Assembly (NCBI GenBank): GCA_020742395.1
Contig: DYWZ01000059.1
Span: 1-64,000, forward strand
DNA from: Enterococcus columbae
GTDB taxonomy: Bacteria; Bacillota; Bacilli; Lactobacillales; Enterococcaceae
DNA length: 64,000 nt
Direction of reading: 5' to 3'
Shown here: positions 32,580 through 42,215 of the stretch, piece after piece
Layout of the letters: each line of letters starts with the position of its first letter
Position numbering within the stretch: the stretch's first letter is position 1
Notes under the pieces: generated by a model
Database searches by the model: none
Told to the model about the DNA's origin: nothing
What the model saw: the letters and a program-made list of their open reading frames with translations, nothing else
Position numbers and translations under genes: made by a program

Positions 32580-33452
32580 TTAATCAATTTGTAAGCGTTG
32601 AATTAACGCCTGTAATGGTTGGATTTTTGCCATATCTAGTGATAATTGGTCGATTAGTTCATTCGCATGTTGCAACCGCTGATTTAAAGCAGCTTTTGCA
32701 CCATCTATTCCTAATAGTTGTGGATAGGTACTCTTTTGTAAGGCTTCATCGCGATGGACTACTTTGCCTAATTCTTCTGTCGTTGATAATACATCTAATA
32801 AATCATCACGAATTTGAAAAGCAATCCCAACTTCTTGCCCTAATTGATGACATAAAATTTGTTGTTCATGACTAGCCTTAGCCAAAATTGCCCCGAATAG
32901 AAAAGCACATTCAATCAATTTACCGGTCTTTCTTCGATGAATAAACATCAAATCTGATAATGAAATTTGCTTTTCTTCAGCCAAAATATCCCCGGCTTGT
33001 CCTGCAACCATACCACTGGCACCTGCAGATTCTGCTAATAACCGAATTAAATGTAGGCTATCCTTACTTGGCAAAGTGAGATGACTCAATAATTCAAAGG
33101 CCATCGTTAACAAACCATCGCCAGCTAAAATCGCTATTGCCTCTCCAAAAACCTTATGATTAGTAGGCTTTCCTCGACGTAAATCGTCGTCATCCATCGC
33201 GGGCAAGTCATCATGAACCAAAGAATACGTATGAATCATTTCAATAGCTGCCGCAGCTCGATAGGTATTCCAATCGATTTTGCCTCCTAAGGCTTCGGTC
33301 ATCATCAATACAATTTGCGGACGGATTCTTTTCCCACCTGCCTGAACTGAGTAACGCATACTTTCTTGTAGTTGTTCATCATTAGTATGTGTTACGATAA
33401 ATTGTTGCATCAAGGCTTCTACTTGGGCAAGTTCATGCTCAATAGTTTGCAT
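32580..33452 (-). CDS. ispA: Polyprenyl (geranyl/farnesyl) diphosphate synthase
   Basis: GGKRIRP, DDLPAMDDDDLRRGKPT, DDLLD motifs; start MQTIEHELAQ preferred. Confidence 0.93.
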   Translation of the reverse strand: MQTIEHELAQVEALMQQFIVTHTNDEQLQESMRYSVQAGGKRIRPQIVLMMTEALGGKIDWNTYRAAAAIEMIHTYSLVHDDLPAMDDDDLRRGKPTNHKVFGEAIAILAGDGLLTMAFELLSHLTLPSKDSLHLIRLLAESAGASGMVAGQAGDILAEEKQISLSDLMFIHRRKTGKLIECAFLFGAILAKASHEQQILCHQLGQEVGIAFQIRDDLLDVLSTTEELGKVVHRDEALQKSTYPQLLGIDGAKAALNQRLQHANELIDQLSLDMAKIQPLQALIQRLQID

Positions 33453-33672
33453 CACCTTCAGCTCCTTCAAATGGTAATTCTTCGTCTTGATCATTCATCA
33501 TTTTGGCTAAAGTTTTCTCAGCATTATTTAACTGATCTTTGCATTTTTTACTTAGGGCAATTCCTGTTTGAAACGCAGTTAAAGCTTCTTCTAACGGAAC
33601 ATCACCACGTTCTAATTGCTGAACAATTTGTTCTAATTCAGCCAGTGACTGTTCAAAAGTTGGTTCACTCAT
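33439..33672 (-). CDS. xseB: Exodeoxyribonuclease VII small subunit
   Basis: MSEPTFEQSLAELEQIVQQLERGDVPLEEALTAFQTGI. Confidence 0.93.
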   Translation of the reverse strand: MSEPTFEQSLAELEQIVQQLERGDVPLEEALTAFQTGIALSKKCKDQLNNAEKTLAKMMNDQDEELPFEGAEGDANY

Positions 33673-35008
33673 GATAATTTTCCTCCTGTATTTCTTCGAC
33701 TTTCGATAATACTTTACCATCGGCATAGTGAATCGTTAAAGTCTGATTAACAGCTAATTGTTTAACTGATTTAACGACTTGCTTATCAACCGTGGTATAA
33801 CTATAGCCCCTTTGCATTATTTTTAAAGGACTTAGTAAATCAAGTGAAGCAATTAAATGCTGAAAAGTTTGCATTTTTTGTTGATAAACTTGTTGAATCA
33901 GTTGATTTAACCGATTCTCTACATAATTTAACCGTTGTTGCTCAGCTTGCAAATGATAAATCGGCGTTTGTTTTTGCAATCTTTGTTCAAGCTGTTGATA
34001 ATTTTTTTCCTTCTCTCTTAACAAAGTCTGCATATTTAAAGATAATTGCTGTTGCATATGATCAAGTTGTAACACTTTGGCTTCATACAAACGTTGAGGT
34101 TGGGTAAAGATATAACTTTGTAACAAACGCTGTAATTGATGCGTTTTACGTTGAATTTGGGCTTGAAAAGCTTGCACTAGCCGAATTTGTTGTTGTTCAA
34201 TTTTAAGAACTTCTTCGGTCAGAACTGGAACAGCAAGCTCTGCGGCAGCTGTCGGTGTAGGTGCACGCACATCAGCCACATAATCAGCGATGGTTGTATC
34301 TGTTTCATGACCAACTGAAGAAATAATTGGCGTTTTCGTCGCAAAAATTTGTCTAGCAACACTTTCTTCATTAAAAGGCCACAAATCTTCAATCGATCCG
34401 CCTCCACGTCCGATAATAATGGTATCAAAATTTTGTTGATCCGCTCGTTTTAAATTTGCGACTAGATTAGGAGCTGCTTGTTCCCCTTGTACTACCGTTG
34501 GATACAAAACTATTTGAGCGATAGGATAACGTCTACGTACAGTGGTAATAATATCTCTGATTACTGCACCACTTGGACTGGTTAACACCGCAATTCGTTT
34601 AGGAAAACGTGGCAACTTACTTTTAGGTGCATCAAATAAGCCTTCTTTAGCTAACTTTTCTTTTAACTGTTCAAATGCTTGGTATAATGCGCCCACACCA
34701 TCAGGTTCCATCCGTTCAATCGTAATCTGATAAGCCCCAGTTGCTTCATACACCGATACATAGCCGACAACTAGCACTTTCATTCCTTCAGTTGGTTCAA
34801 ATTTTACTTTAGCAAAAGCACTTTTAAACATTACTGCCGAAATTTTGGCATGATCATCTTTTAAAGAAAAATATTGATGCATCGGACGTTTGCGAAAGTT
34901 TGAAATCTCACCAGTTAAATAAACCCGCCCTAAATATGGATCAGCCTCAAATTTATGCTTGATATACTTGGTCAATGCACTGACAGTTAAATATTGTTGT
35001 TCAGCCAT
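33665..35008 (-). CDS. xseA: Exodeoxyribonuclease VII large subunit
   Basis: N-terminal OB fold; GRGGGSIEDLWPFNEE motif. Confidence 0.95.
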   Translation of the reverse strand: MAEQQYLTVSALTKYIKHKFEADPYLGRVYLTGEISNFRKRPMHQYFSLKDDHAKISAVMFKSAFAKVKFEPTEGMKVLVVGYVSVYEATGAYQITIERMEPDGVGALYQAFEQLKEKLAKEGLFDAPKSKLPRFPKRIAVLTSPSGAVIRDIITTVRRRYPIAQIVLYPTVVQGEQAAPNLVANLKRADQQNFDTIIIGRGGGSIEDLWPFNEESVARQIFATKTPIISSVGHETDTTIADYVADVRAPTPTAAAELAVPVLTEEVLKIEQQQIRLVQAFQAQIQRKTHQLQRLLQSYIFTQPQRLYEAKVLQLDHMQQQLSLNMQTLLREKEKNYQQLEQRLQKQTPIYHLQAEQQRLNYVENRLNQLIQQVYQQKMQTFQHLIASLDLLSPLKIMQRGYSYTTVDKQVVKSVKQLAVNQTLTIHYADGKVLSKVEEIQEENYHE

Positions 35009-35010
35009 AT

Positions 35011-35859
35011 TTATTGCTCCATTCTTTTGGCTGCTTCAATGGTTTGCTTCATTAACATCGTAATCGTCATCGGTCCCACACCACCTGGCACTGGTGTAAT
35101 ATAACTGCAAAGTGGGGCAACCGCTTGATAATCAACATCGCCAATTAATTTGCCATCTTCACGACGATTAATCCCTACATCTACTACTACAGCACCTTCT
35201 TTGATAAAATCCTTAGTCACAAATGCTGCTCGACCGATTGTCACCACTAAAATATCCGCCTGACTCGCTACTTCAGCAAGATTTTTGGTTTTAGAATGAG
35301 TAATCGTAACCGTTGCATTTTCAGCTAGTAATAAATGCGCCATTGGTTTACCTACAATATTACTTCTGCCAATAATTACGGCATTTTTACCAGCAAGCTC
35401 AATATTAGCGGATTTTAACATTTCCATTATTCCGGCTGGTGTACAAGGAACCATCGTTTTTTTGCCCACAAATAAATTTCCTAAATTCATTGGATGAAAA
35501 CCATCTACATCTTTTTTAGGATCAATTGCATCTAAAATTACTTCCTCATTAATATGTTTGGGTAATGGCAATTGGACTAAGATACCGTGAAAATTTTTAT
35601 CAGCATTTAAACGTTCAATTTCAGTTAATAACTCAGCTTGTGAAATGGTCGCTGGTAAACGTAAAACTAAAGAATGAATCCCTATCTTTTGAGCAGCACG
35701 TTCTTTATTTCTAACATAGACTTGACTAGCAGCATCCTCACCAACTAAAATCACTGCTAAGCCAGGATGAATATTTATTTCTCGTAAGTCTTCAACTTCA
35801 CGTCGCATTTGTTCTTGTAATTGTTCAGCCAAAATTTTACCATTTAATATTTCTGTCAT
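35011..35859 (-). CDS. folD: Methylene-THF dehydrogenase/cyclohydrolase
   Basis: [34 protein letters not shown]. Confidence 0.96.
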   Translation of the reverse strand: MTEILNGKILAEQLQEQMRREVEDLREINIHPGLAVILVGEDAASQVYVRNKERAAQKIGIHSLVLRLPATISQAELLTEIERLNADKNFHGILVQLPLPKHINEEVILDAIDPKKDVDGFHPMNLGNLFVGKKTMVPCTPAGIMEMLKSANIELAGKNAVIIGRSNIVGKPMAHLLLAENATVTITHSKTKNLAEVASQADILVVTIGRAAFVTKDFIKEGAVVVDVGINRREDGKLIGDVDYQAVAPLCSYITPVPGGVGPMTITMLMKQTIEAAKRMEQ

Positions 35860-35895
35860 TTTCCATATTGCTCCTTTTTATCCGTTTACCATTAA

Positions 35896-35953
35896 TGATG
35901 AAAAAACCGAAATCCCTAAACTAGATTTTTCAGTTTAGAACATCTCGGTTATC
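35896..35953 (-). terminator. Terminator of nusB transcript
   Basis: Minus strand AACCGAGATGTTCTAAACTGAAAAATCTAGTTTAGGGATTTCGGTTTTTT. Confidence 0.7.
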
Positions 35954-35989
35954 GCTAATCATTTAACTAAGCATTCAGCTTGCCTAGTA

Positions 35990-36466
35990 TTACTCGCTTT
36001 TTTCTTTTAGTTCTTGATTGATTGCAGACAACACCCCATTAACAAAGCGACGAGATTTTTCATCACTAAACGTTTTCGCTAATTCAATTGCTTCGTTTAG
36101 CGCAACTGCATTGGGAACATCTTCTACATAAAGCATTTCAAACAAAGCTAGGCGCAAAATAGTTACATCCATTTTGGATAAACGACTAATCTTCCAACCA
36201 GAACGCAAGTGACTTTCAATTAATTGATCCAGTGAACTTTGATATTCACATACACCAGATACCAATAAATCTAGATAGGCTGGTACGAAGTGTTCATGTT
36301 CTTCATCTAATTGATCAAATAGATTTAAAGTCAAGGCATGATTAATCGCAGCTTGTTTTGATAAATCTTGATTAAAAATCAAAGGAAATAAAGCTTGCAC
36401 AGCCATTTCTCTAATTTGATGTCTTGATAATTCTTTATTACTCATTGTCATCCTCTTCAGCATCAA
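35990..36466 (-). CDS. nusB: Transcription antitermination factor NusB
   Basis: RHQIREMAVQALFPL..., NAVALNEAIELAKTFSDEKSRRFVNGVL. Confidence 0.95.
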   Translation of the reverse strand: MMLKRMTMSNKELSRHQIREMAVQALFPLIFNQDLSKQAAINHALTLNLFDQLDEEHEHFVPAYLDLLVSGVCEYQSSLDQLIESHLRSGWKISRLSKMDVTILRLALFEMLYVEDVPNAVALNEAIELAKTFSDEKSRRFVNGVLSAINQELKEKSE

Positions 36467-36863
36467 ATAATTCGTCTAAATTCATAGCTTCCATTTTTTC
36501 TGGTACCACGGCAACCACATGTACATTAACCTCTGCTAAAGTTACATCAGTCATGTATAGTACTTGTTGTTTGATTTTTTGTTGAATTTCAGTTGCTACT
36601 TTAGGTACAGAAACGCCATATTTTACACTGACATAGGCATCTACTTGAATCCCTTCTTCAGTCGTTGATAAATAGACCCCTTTGTCATAAACTGAACGAC
36701 CTAATAGTTCAGTCACATTATTGGCAAATGAACCTTGCATGTGATGAACACCGTCTACTTTAGCAGCAGTGATGCCACTAATAATTTCAATCACTTCTGG
36801 TGCAATCACAATCTCACCAAGATCATCTTGTACATCTAATTTTAATGCTTTTTCATCAGCCAT
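36438..36863 (-). CDS. Asp23/Gls24-family envelope stress protein
   Basis: GEIVIAPEVIEIISGITAAKVDGVHHM.... Confidence 0.93.
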   Translation of the reverse strand: MADEKALKLDVQDDLGEIVIAPEVIEIISGITAAKVDGVHHMQGSFANNVTELLGRSVYDKGVYLSTTEEGIQVDAYVSVKYGVSVPKVATEIQQKIKQQVLYMTDVTLAEVNVHVVAVVPEKMEAMNLDELFDAEEDDNE

Positions 36864-36995
36864 GATATATCCTCCATTCCTACAATCGATTTAAAGAATA
36901 TACTGTTTTCTTTAAATACTAGTCAATTCTAGTTTATCATTTTATAGAATGATTAGCTAGCGCTTGACGTAAAACTCTTGATAATTCTAAGCTTT

Positions 36996-38060
36996 TTATA
37001 AGATAATCAACTCTTTTGGTGCTTTTGTCAGTACTTCATTACCCGTTGAGGTAATCAATAAATCATCTTCAATACGTACACCACCGATTCCTGGTAAATA
37101 AATACCTGGTTCGTCAGTAATAATGTTTCCTGGAACAAATGCTTTATTCGCTCTAAAGGATACATTTGGCCCTTCATGGATTTCTAAACCAATTCCGTGA
37201 CCAGTTGAATGACCAAAAGCTTCTTTATAGCCAAAGCTAGCAATGTGATCTCTAGCTACTGCATCCAATTCAATACCTGTGATTCCAGGTTTAGCTGCTT
37301 CAATTACTTTTAATTGTGCTTGTAGTACAATATCATAAATTTCTTTTAGTTTGTCACCAGGATCGCCAATCGCAAAAGTTCTCGTCATATCGGACACATA
37401 GCCTTGATAATAACAACCAAAGTCAATCGTAATCAAATCATTTTTTTTAATTAGCTTTTCACTAGCTACACCATGTGGCATTGCTGAACGTACACCACTT
37501 GCCACAATGGTATCAAATGATACACCACTTGCTCCTAATGAACGCATATAAAAATCTAGTTCATTAGCTACTTGGATTTCACTCAATCCTGGTTGAATAT
37601 AGTCTAAAATATGTTGAAAAGCTTGATCAGCAATTGCACAAGCTTTTTTAATAATCGCAATTTCTGATTCGTCTTTTACTTCACGTAATTCTTCAATTAA
37701 ACCACTAACTGGAATCAATGAAGTTTCCTCAATTAATTCTTCTAACAAATCATAATCTTTAACAGTTACAAAGCTTTCTTCAAAAGCCAAAGTAGCCAAT
37801 TCATCCTGTTGACAAATTTTAGCCACTTCTTCAAAAATATGACCGGTGCTTTTGACAATTTGATAACCTTTAGCTTGCATACTTGCTTGCTCAGTATAAC
37901 GAAAATCAGTTACAAAATAGGCCTTATTTAAAGTAATCACTGCCAATCCGGTAGTACCTGTAAAATTCGTTAGGTAGCGTAGATTATATGGACTGGTAAT
38001 TAAAAACGCTGATAAATCATTTGCTCGCAGTAATTTACGTAAATTTTCTACTCGAATCAT
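36996..38060 (-). CDS. pepP: Xaa-Pro aminopeptidase (M24)
   Basis: M24 metal-binding motifs (ITIDFGCYYQGYVSDMTRTF, GHSTGHGIGLEIHEGP). Confidence 0.92.
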   Translation of the reverse strand: MIRVENLRKLLRANDLSAFLITSPYNLRYLTNFTGTTGLAVITLNKAYFVTDFRYTEQASMQAKGYQIVKSTGHIFEEVAKICQQDELATLAFEESFVTVKDYDLLEELIEETSLIPVSGLIEELREVKDESEIAIIKKACAIADQAFQHILDYIQPGLSEIQVANELDFYMRSLGASGVSFDTIVASGVRSAMPHGVASEKLIKKNDLITIDFGCYYQGYVSDMTRTFAIGDPGDKLKEIYDIVLQAQLKVIEAAKPGITGIELDAVARDHIASFGYKEAFGHSTGHGIGLEIHEGPNVSFRANKAFVPGNIITDEPGIYLPGIGGVRIEDDLLITSTGNEVLTKAPKELIIL

Positions 38061-38122
38061 TGTATCACCCTTCATTCTTCATTTTTATCTATTATAACAA
38101 AGGTTTGGCTAATTGCCTATGT

Positions 38123-38190
38123 AAACAGTCAAAAAAGCGTAATCAAGTAGTTCTTTTACACCTGCACTACTTAATTACGCTTTTTTTATT
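38123..38190. terminator. Terminator between pepP and DUF956 gene
   Basis: AAAAAGCGTAATCAAGTAGT...ACTACTTAATTACGCTTTTTTT. Confidence 0.75.
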
Positions 38191-38575
38191 TTTTTTTATA
38201 TTTTGCGATAGTTCCTTTAATTCCACGAGTCAACATCTGTGAAAAACTTAGTGCCCGAACCATTTTCTTCGGATTAACATAAGCCTGCATTGCACGCAAT
38301 AATTGTTTGGGATTTTTAGCAGCAAATTGATAGGTGCCATTTTTTTTGGTTTGAATCGCAAATCTTGGAATCCATTTCCCTTTAAAAACAACTGAAGCCA
38401 TCACACAATCAACTTCCTCCCAAGGAATTTGAATGTATTTATTTACATCACGGTCATTATAAAACTCAAAGGCTTTATCGCCAATCATAATTTCTCCATA
38501 ATTGGGTAAACCTAAAAATGAAGTACCGTCCATAACTAAATCAACTTTTGTATTTAATGATTGTACCATAAGCAT
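38186..38575 (-). CDS. DUF956 protein (ManO-like, PTS-linked)
   Basis: Downstream of mannose PTS; MVQSLNTKVDLVMDGTSFLGLPNYGEIMIGDKAFEFYN. Confidence 0.8.
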   Translation of the reverse strand: MLMVQSLNTKVDLVMDGTSFLGLPNYGEIMIGDKAFEFYNDRDVNKYIQIPWEEVDCVMASVVFKGKWIPRFAIQTKKNGTYQFAAKNPKQLLRAMQAYVNPKKMVRALSFSQMLTRGIKGTIAKYKKK

Positions 38576-38707
38576 ATGCTAGCTAAAAGCCAGCGCCTCC
38601 TTCTTACTCTTTGTTTAAGCATATCATATTTTAATCTTAGCGACTACTAAAAAAGGTCGAGAACCTAGCAGCGATTCTCGACCCAATAAACGAATAGATT
38701 GAATGAA

Positions 38708-39619
38708 TTATAGTAATCCAACTAAGTGTCCAACGATACCTACGATGAATAATCCAATAATGATTACGATTGGAGAAACTTTCTTCTTCAATAACCACAT
38801 GCATAGGAAGGTTAATAGTAATGGAACTAAACCTGGAATTAATTGATTCAAGTTATCTTGTAAAGTTGTAACTTTAACTGGATCTAAAGCCATACCTGAG
38901 TTTACTTGATCAAATAGAGTTTTCAAACCTTTACCTGAAATTTCAACTTTATCCCATTCAATATAAGCACCTTCAGATAAAGTTACTCTTGAAACAACTG
39001 GTTTGAAGTTGATAGATACCCAACGTTCTACCAAAGCAGCTAATACGAACATACCTAAGATTGAAGCACCTTTAGTGATGTCTTGTAATAAACCACCTGA
39101 TAAGTCATCAGTGATTTTTGAACCTGCACGGTAACCAAATTCTTGTGTGTACCACATGAATGCCCAACGAATTACATTCCATAATACGAAGAACAAGATT
39201 GGTCCTAAGATATTTCCACTTAAAGCTAGAGATGCACCTAAAGCTCCTAACATAGGGCGTATAGTAAACCAGAATACTGGGTCACCAACACCAGCTAAAG
39301 GCCCCATCATACCAACCTTAACCCCTTGAATTGCTACATCATCGACAGCAGCACCGTTTGCACGGTCTTCTTCAAGTGCTAAAGTTACCCCTAAAATAGG
39401 AGAAGCTAAATATGGGTGAGTGTTAAAGAATTCTAAGTGGCGTTTTAAAGCCGCTTTACGATCTTCTGGATCTTTATATAATTTTTTGATTGCTGGAATC
39501 ATTGCAAAAGCCCAGCCACCGTTTTGCATACGTTCATAGTTCCAAGAACCTTGAAGGAAAGTTGAGCGCCATGCAACTGATAAACGATCTTTTTTAGTTA
39601 ATTCAATTCTTTCAGCCAT
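38708..39619 (-). CDS. manZ: Mannose-class PTS EIID
   Basis: RSTFLQGSWNYERMQNGGWAFAMIPAIKKLY. Confidence 0.93.
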   Translation of the reverse strand: MAERIELTKKDRLSVAWRSTFLQGSWNYERMQNGGWAFAMIPAIKKLYKDPEDRKAALKRHLEFFNTHPYLASPILGVTLALEEDRANGAAVDDVAIQGVKVGMMGPLAGVGDPVFWFTIRPMLGALGASLALSGNILGPILFFVLWNVIRWAFMWYTQEFGYRAGSKITDDLSGGLLQDITKGASILGMFVLAALVERWVSINFKPVVSRVTLSEGAYIEWDKVEISGKGLKTLFDQVNSGMALDPVKVTTLQDNLNQLIPGLVPLLLTFLCMWLLKKKVSPIVIIIGLFIVGIVGHLVGLL

Positions 39620-39637
39620 TATTTATTTTCCTCCTTC

Positions 39638-40435
39638 TTAATAGTCGTTTAAGATATCGCCTAATGGATCTCCTGAACCAGAATTTCCACCTGCTGAACC
39701 AGCATTTTTAGTGATTTGGATGTAAAGTAATGCTAAAGCAACACCGATTACCCCTAAACCAATTAATGTGATTTGAGAAATTGCAGCGATAACAAAACCT
39801 AACATGAAGAATGGCCATACTTCTTTAGATGCCATCATGTTAATAACCATTGCATAACCTACGGCAACGACCATACCACCACCGATAGCCATACCATCAG
39901 ATAACCAAGCAGGCATACTTTGTAGTAAAGCTTGTACGGCTTCAGCTGGGATAACTAAAAGTAAAGCAGCAGGGATAGCAATACGTAAACCTTGCATACA
40001 AATTGCAGCAATTTGCCACATTTCAATAGCACGATAATTACCACGTTCAGCAGCAGCATCCATGAAGTGTACGATTGGGACAGCTAAAGTACGTGCGATC
40101 ATTGTTAAGAACAAACCAGCAACAGCTAAAGGTATAGCAATCGCTACGGCAGAGAACACACCTTTAACACCTTGTCCACCTAAAACTAAAATAATTGCTG
40201 ATGCAACTGAAGCTAACGCAGCATCTGGTGCAACGGCAGCACCGATATTTGCCCAACCTAATGCTAATAATTGTAATTGACCACCTAAAACAATTCCGGC
40301 TTCTAAATTACCAGTAACTAATCCGATTAATGTACATGCGACTAGTGGTTGATGGAATTGGAATTCGTCTAAGATCCCGCCCATTCCGGCTAAAAAGGCA
40401 ACCACTACGACTAATACCATAGAAATAATAGACAT
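39638..40435 (-). CDS. manY: Mannose-class PTS EIIC
   Basis: EIIC-man fold, GGQLQLLALGWANIGAAVAPDAALAS. Confidence 0.93.
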   Translation of the reverse strand: MSIISMVLVVVVAFLAGMGGILDEFQFHQPLVACTLIGLVTGNLEAGIVLGGQLQLLALGWANIGAAVAPDAALASVASAIILVLGGQGVKGVFSAVAIAIPLAVAGLFLTMIARTLAVPIVHFMDAAAERGNYRAIEMWQIAAICMQGLRIAIPAALLLVIPAEAVQALLQSMPAWLSDGMAIGGGMVVAVGYAMVINMMASKEVWPFFMLGFVIAAISQITLIGLGVIGVALALLYIQITKNAGSAGGNSGSGDPLGDILNDY

Positions 40436-40470
40436 AATAAACCTCCTATATAAGTACTTTATTTGGTAAA

Positions 40471-41463
40471 TTAAGCATTACCTAATTCTGATTTTGCTTT
40501 TTGTAATAATGCATCCATATTATCTTTTGCATCATTAGGTACTTTACGTACGTCAAATGTTAAGCCAGCTTTTTTCAATGTTTCAAATGATTCTACATCT
40601 TTTGCATCCATTGACAATACTTTGTTTACAAGTACTTTACCAACTGAGTGAGCCATTGAACCTACGTTTAATTCTTTGATTTCAACGCCACCTTCAACTG
40701 CGCGAACAACATCTTGTGGGTTTTCAAATAATAGTAATGCTTTAGTATTACCAAAACGAGGGTCTTTTGCCACTTCAATCATTTTAGCAACTGGTACAAC
40801 ATTTGCTTTTACTCCTGGAGGAGCAGCTTGTTCAATTAATTTCTTACGTAAATCGTCTTTTGATACAGCATCAGATACAACGATAATACGGTTTGGTTGA
40901 GTAGCTTTAGTCCAAGCTGTTGCAACTTGTCCGTGTAGTAAACGTGAGTCAACACGTGCAAGTACATATTTGATTTTGCCATCGCCTAGAACTGTACCAG
41001 GAGGGATTGCTCCAACTGGTCCTTGAGCAGCTGCTGCTACTTTTTCTTCTTTTGGTTCTAGTTCTTCAGGTTTTACTTTCACACCATCTTTTGCAGTTGC
41101 AATGATATGCGCTGCAATTTCGTGTGCAGTATTCATTGAAAAACGTGAAGCATATGCTTCAATTACCATTGGTAAGTTCATACCGGCAACAATTGCCCAT
41201 TTGTCTTTGTGTGCTTCAAGCAAGCTGTTTGCTTGGTTGAAAGGTGTGCCACCCCAAAGATCGACTAAGAATAATACTTCGTCTTGGTTTTCGAAAGTAG
41301 CGATTGCTGCTTCCATTTTTGCTTTTACATCATCTGGACCTTCGCTAGGCATTAAAGTTACAGCGGCAACATTTTGTTGTTCACCAAAGATCATTGAACC
41401 AGATTGTAAAATACCGTTTGCGAACTCTCCATGACTTGCTAGGATAATTCCTACCATCTTCAT
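40471..41463 (-). CDS. manX: Mannose-class PTS EIIAB
   Basis: EIIA-man (GIILASHGEFANGI) fused to EIIB (YVLARVDSRLLHGQVATAWT). Confidence 0.94.
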   Translation of the reverse strand: MKMVGIILASHGEFANGILQSGSMIFGEQQNVAAVTLMPSEGPDDVKAKMEAAIATFENQDEVLFLVDLWGGTPFNQANSLLEAHKDKWAIVAGMNLPMVIEAYASRFSMNTAHEIAAHIIATAKDGVKVKPEELEPKEEKVAAAAQGPVGAIPPGTVLGDGKIKYVLARVDSRLLHGQVATAWTKATQPNRIIVVSDAVSKDDLRKKLIEQAAPPGVKANVVPVAKMIEVAKDPRFGNTKALLLFENPQDVVRAVEGGVEIKELNVGSMAHSVGKVLVNKVLSMDAKDVESFETLKKAGLTFDVRKVPNDAKDNMDALLQKAKSELGNA

Positions 41464-41513
41464 ACCTCCTATTGATAAATTTAACCTTAACCAACGAATA
41501 CTTCTTTATTTAC

Positions 41514-41999
41514 TCATCGAAATCTTGAAAGTAAATCCATAAAATTTACTTTACGATCAGCTGGTACTTGGCGTACTTCTAATTCTATCCCTTGCCCATA
41601 CAAATATTTAAATGCTCGTACGTCGTCTTCACTCAGTGAAATTACGTTACTTAACATTTTCTTGCCAGCAGCAAAGCGCATACCACCAATATTCACTGAG
41701 GAAAGGCGAATTCCCGCTCGCACCAATCGTTCGACATCCTGAGGACAAGTAAATAATAACATGACTTTTGCATTTAAGAATAAAATGTTATAAAACACCT
41801 CAAGCATCTTATCAACAGTGACGACATTCGCCTTGATTCCAGGTGGGGCTGCTTGATTTAATAAAAACTTTTGCAACTCATCCTGAGCAACTTCATCACT
41901 AACCACAATAATGCGCTCAATGCCTGTTTGCTTCGCCCAAACCGTGGCAACTTGACCATGAATAAGACGATCATCAATTCGAACTAAACGGACATCCAT
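41514..41999 (-). CDS. Stand-alone mannose-class PTS EIIB
   Basis: MDVRLVRIDDRLIHGQVATVWAKQTGIERIIVVSDEVA. Confidence 0.92.
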   Translation of the reverse strand: MDVRLVRIDDRLIHGQVATVWAKQTGIERIIVVSDEVAQDELQKFLLNQAAPPGIKANVVTVDKMLEVFYNILFLNAKVMLLFTCPQDVERLVRAGIRLSSVNIGGMRFAAGKKMLSNVISLSEDDVRAFKYLYGQGIELEVRQVPADRKVNFMDLLSRFR

Positions 42000-42084
42000 A
42001 CCAAACTCTCCTTGTAAATCTTACCTATCCACTTCAAAATCTCTCCCTTAGTGTTCCTCCCTCCTTTGTATTCACTTATATATA

Positions 42085-42100
42085 AGCAAGAAGCGTGCCA
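42085..42100 (-). promoter_or_regulatory. Sigma54 (-24/-12) promoter of PTS operon
   Basis: Minus strand TGGCACGCTTCTTGCT (TGGCAC-N5-TTGCT), between the IIB gene and levR. Confidence 0.9.
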
Positions 42101-42112
42101 ACTTTTAAAACA

Positions 42113-42200
42113 ATACACTCCTTAAAAAAGTCTTAAAAATCAAGCAAAAAATAATACACTAAAAAATACACTATCGTTTCCGATAGTGTATTTAGTGTAT
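42113..42200. promoter_or_regulatory. ATACACT heptamer array, candidate LevR upstream activating sites
   Basis: ATACACT at 42113, 42154 and 42166; inverted AGTGTAT at 42185 and 42194. Includes the palindrome ATACACTATCG-TTTC-CGATAGTGTAT. Confidence 0.6.
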
Positions 42201-42215
42201 CGTTTCAATACTGTA

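Noticed and set aside
32498-32875. 125-aa plus-strand ORF antisense to tlyA exon 1 and ispA
   Set aside because: Antisense to conserved coding sequence, with no RBS or recognisable domain.
36864-36995. Remnant of efp between asp23 and pepP
   Set aside because: The 130-bp gap shows no EF-P-like residues in any frame; efp may simply be elsewhere.
38640-38690. GGTCGAGAACC...TTCTCGACC hairpin as a novel RNA
   Set aside because: Followed by a T-run on the minus strand between manZ and the DUF956 gene; an intrinsic terminator explains it.
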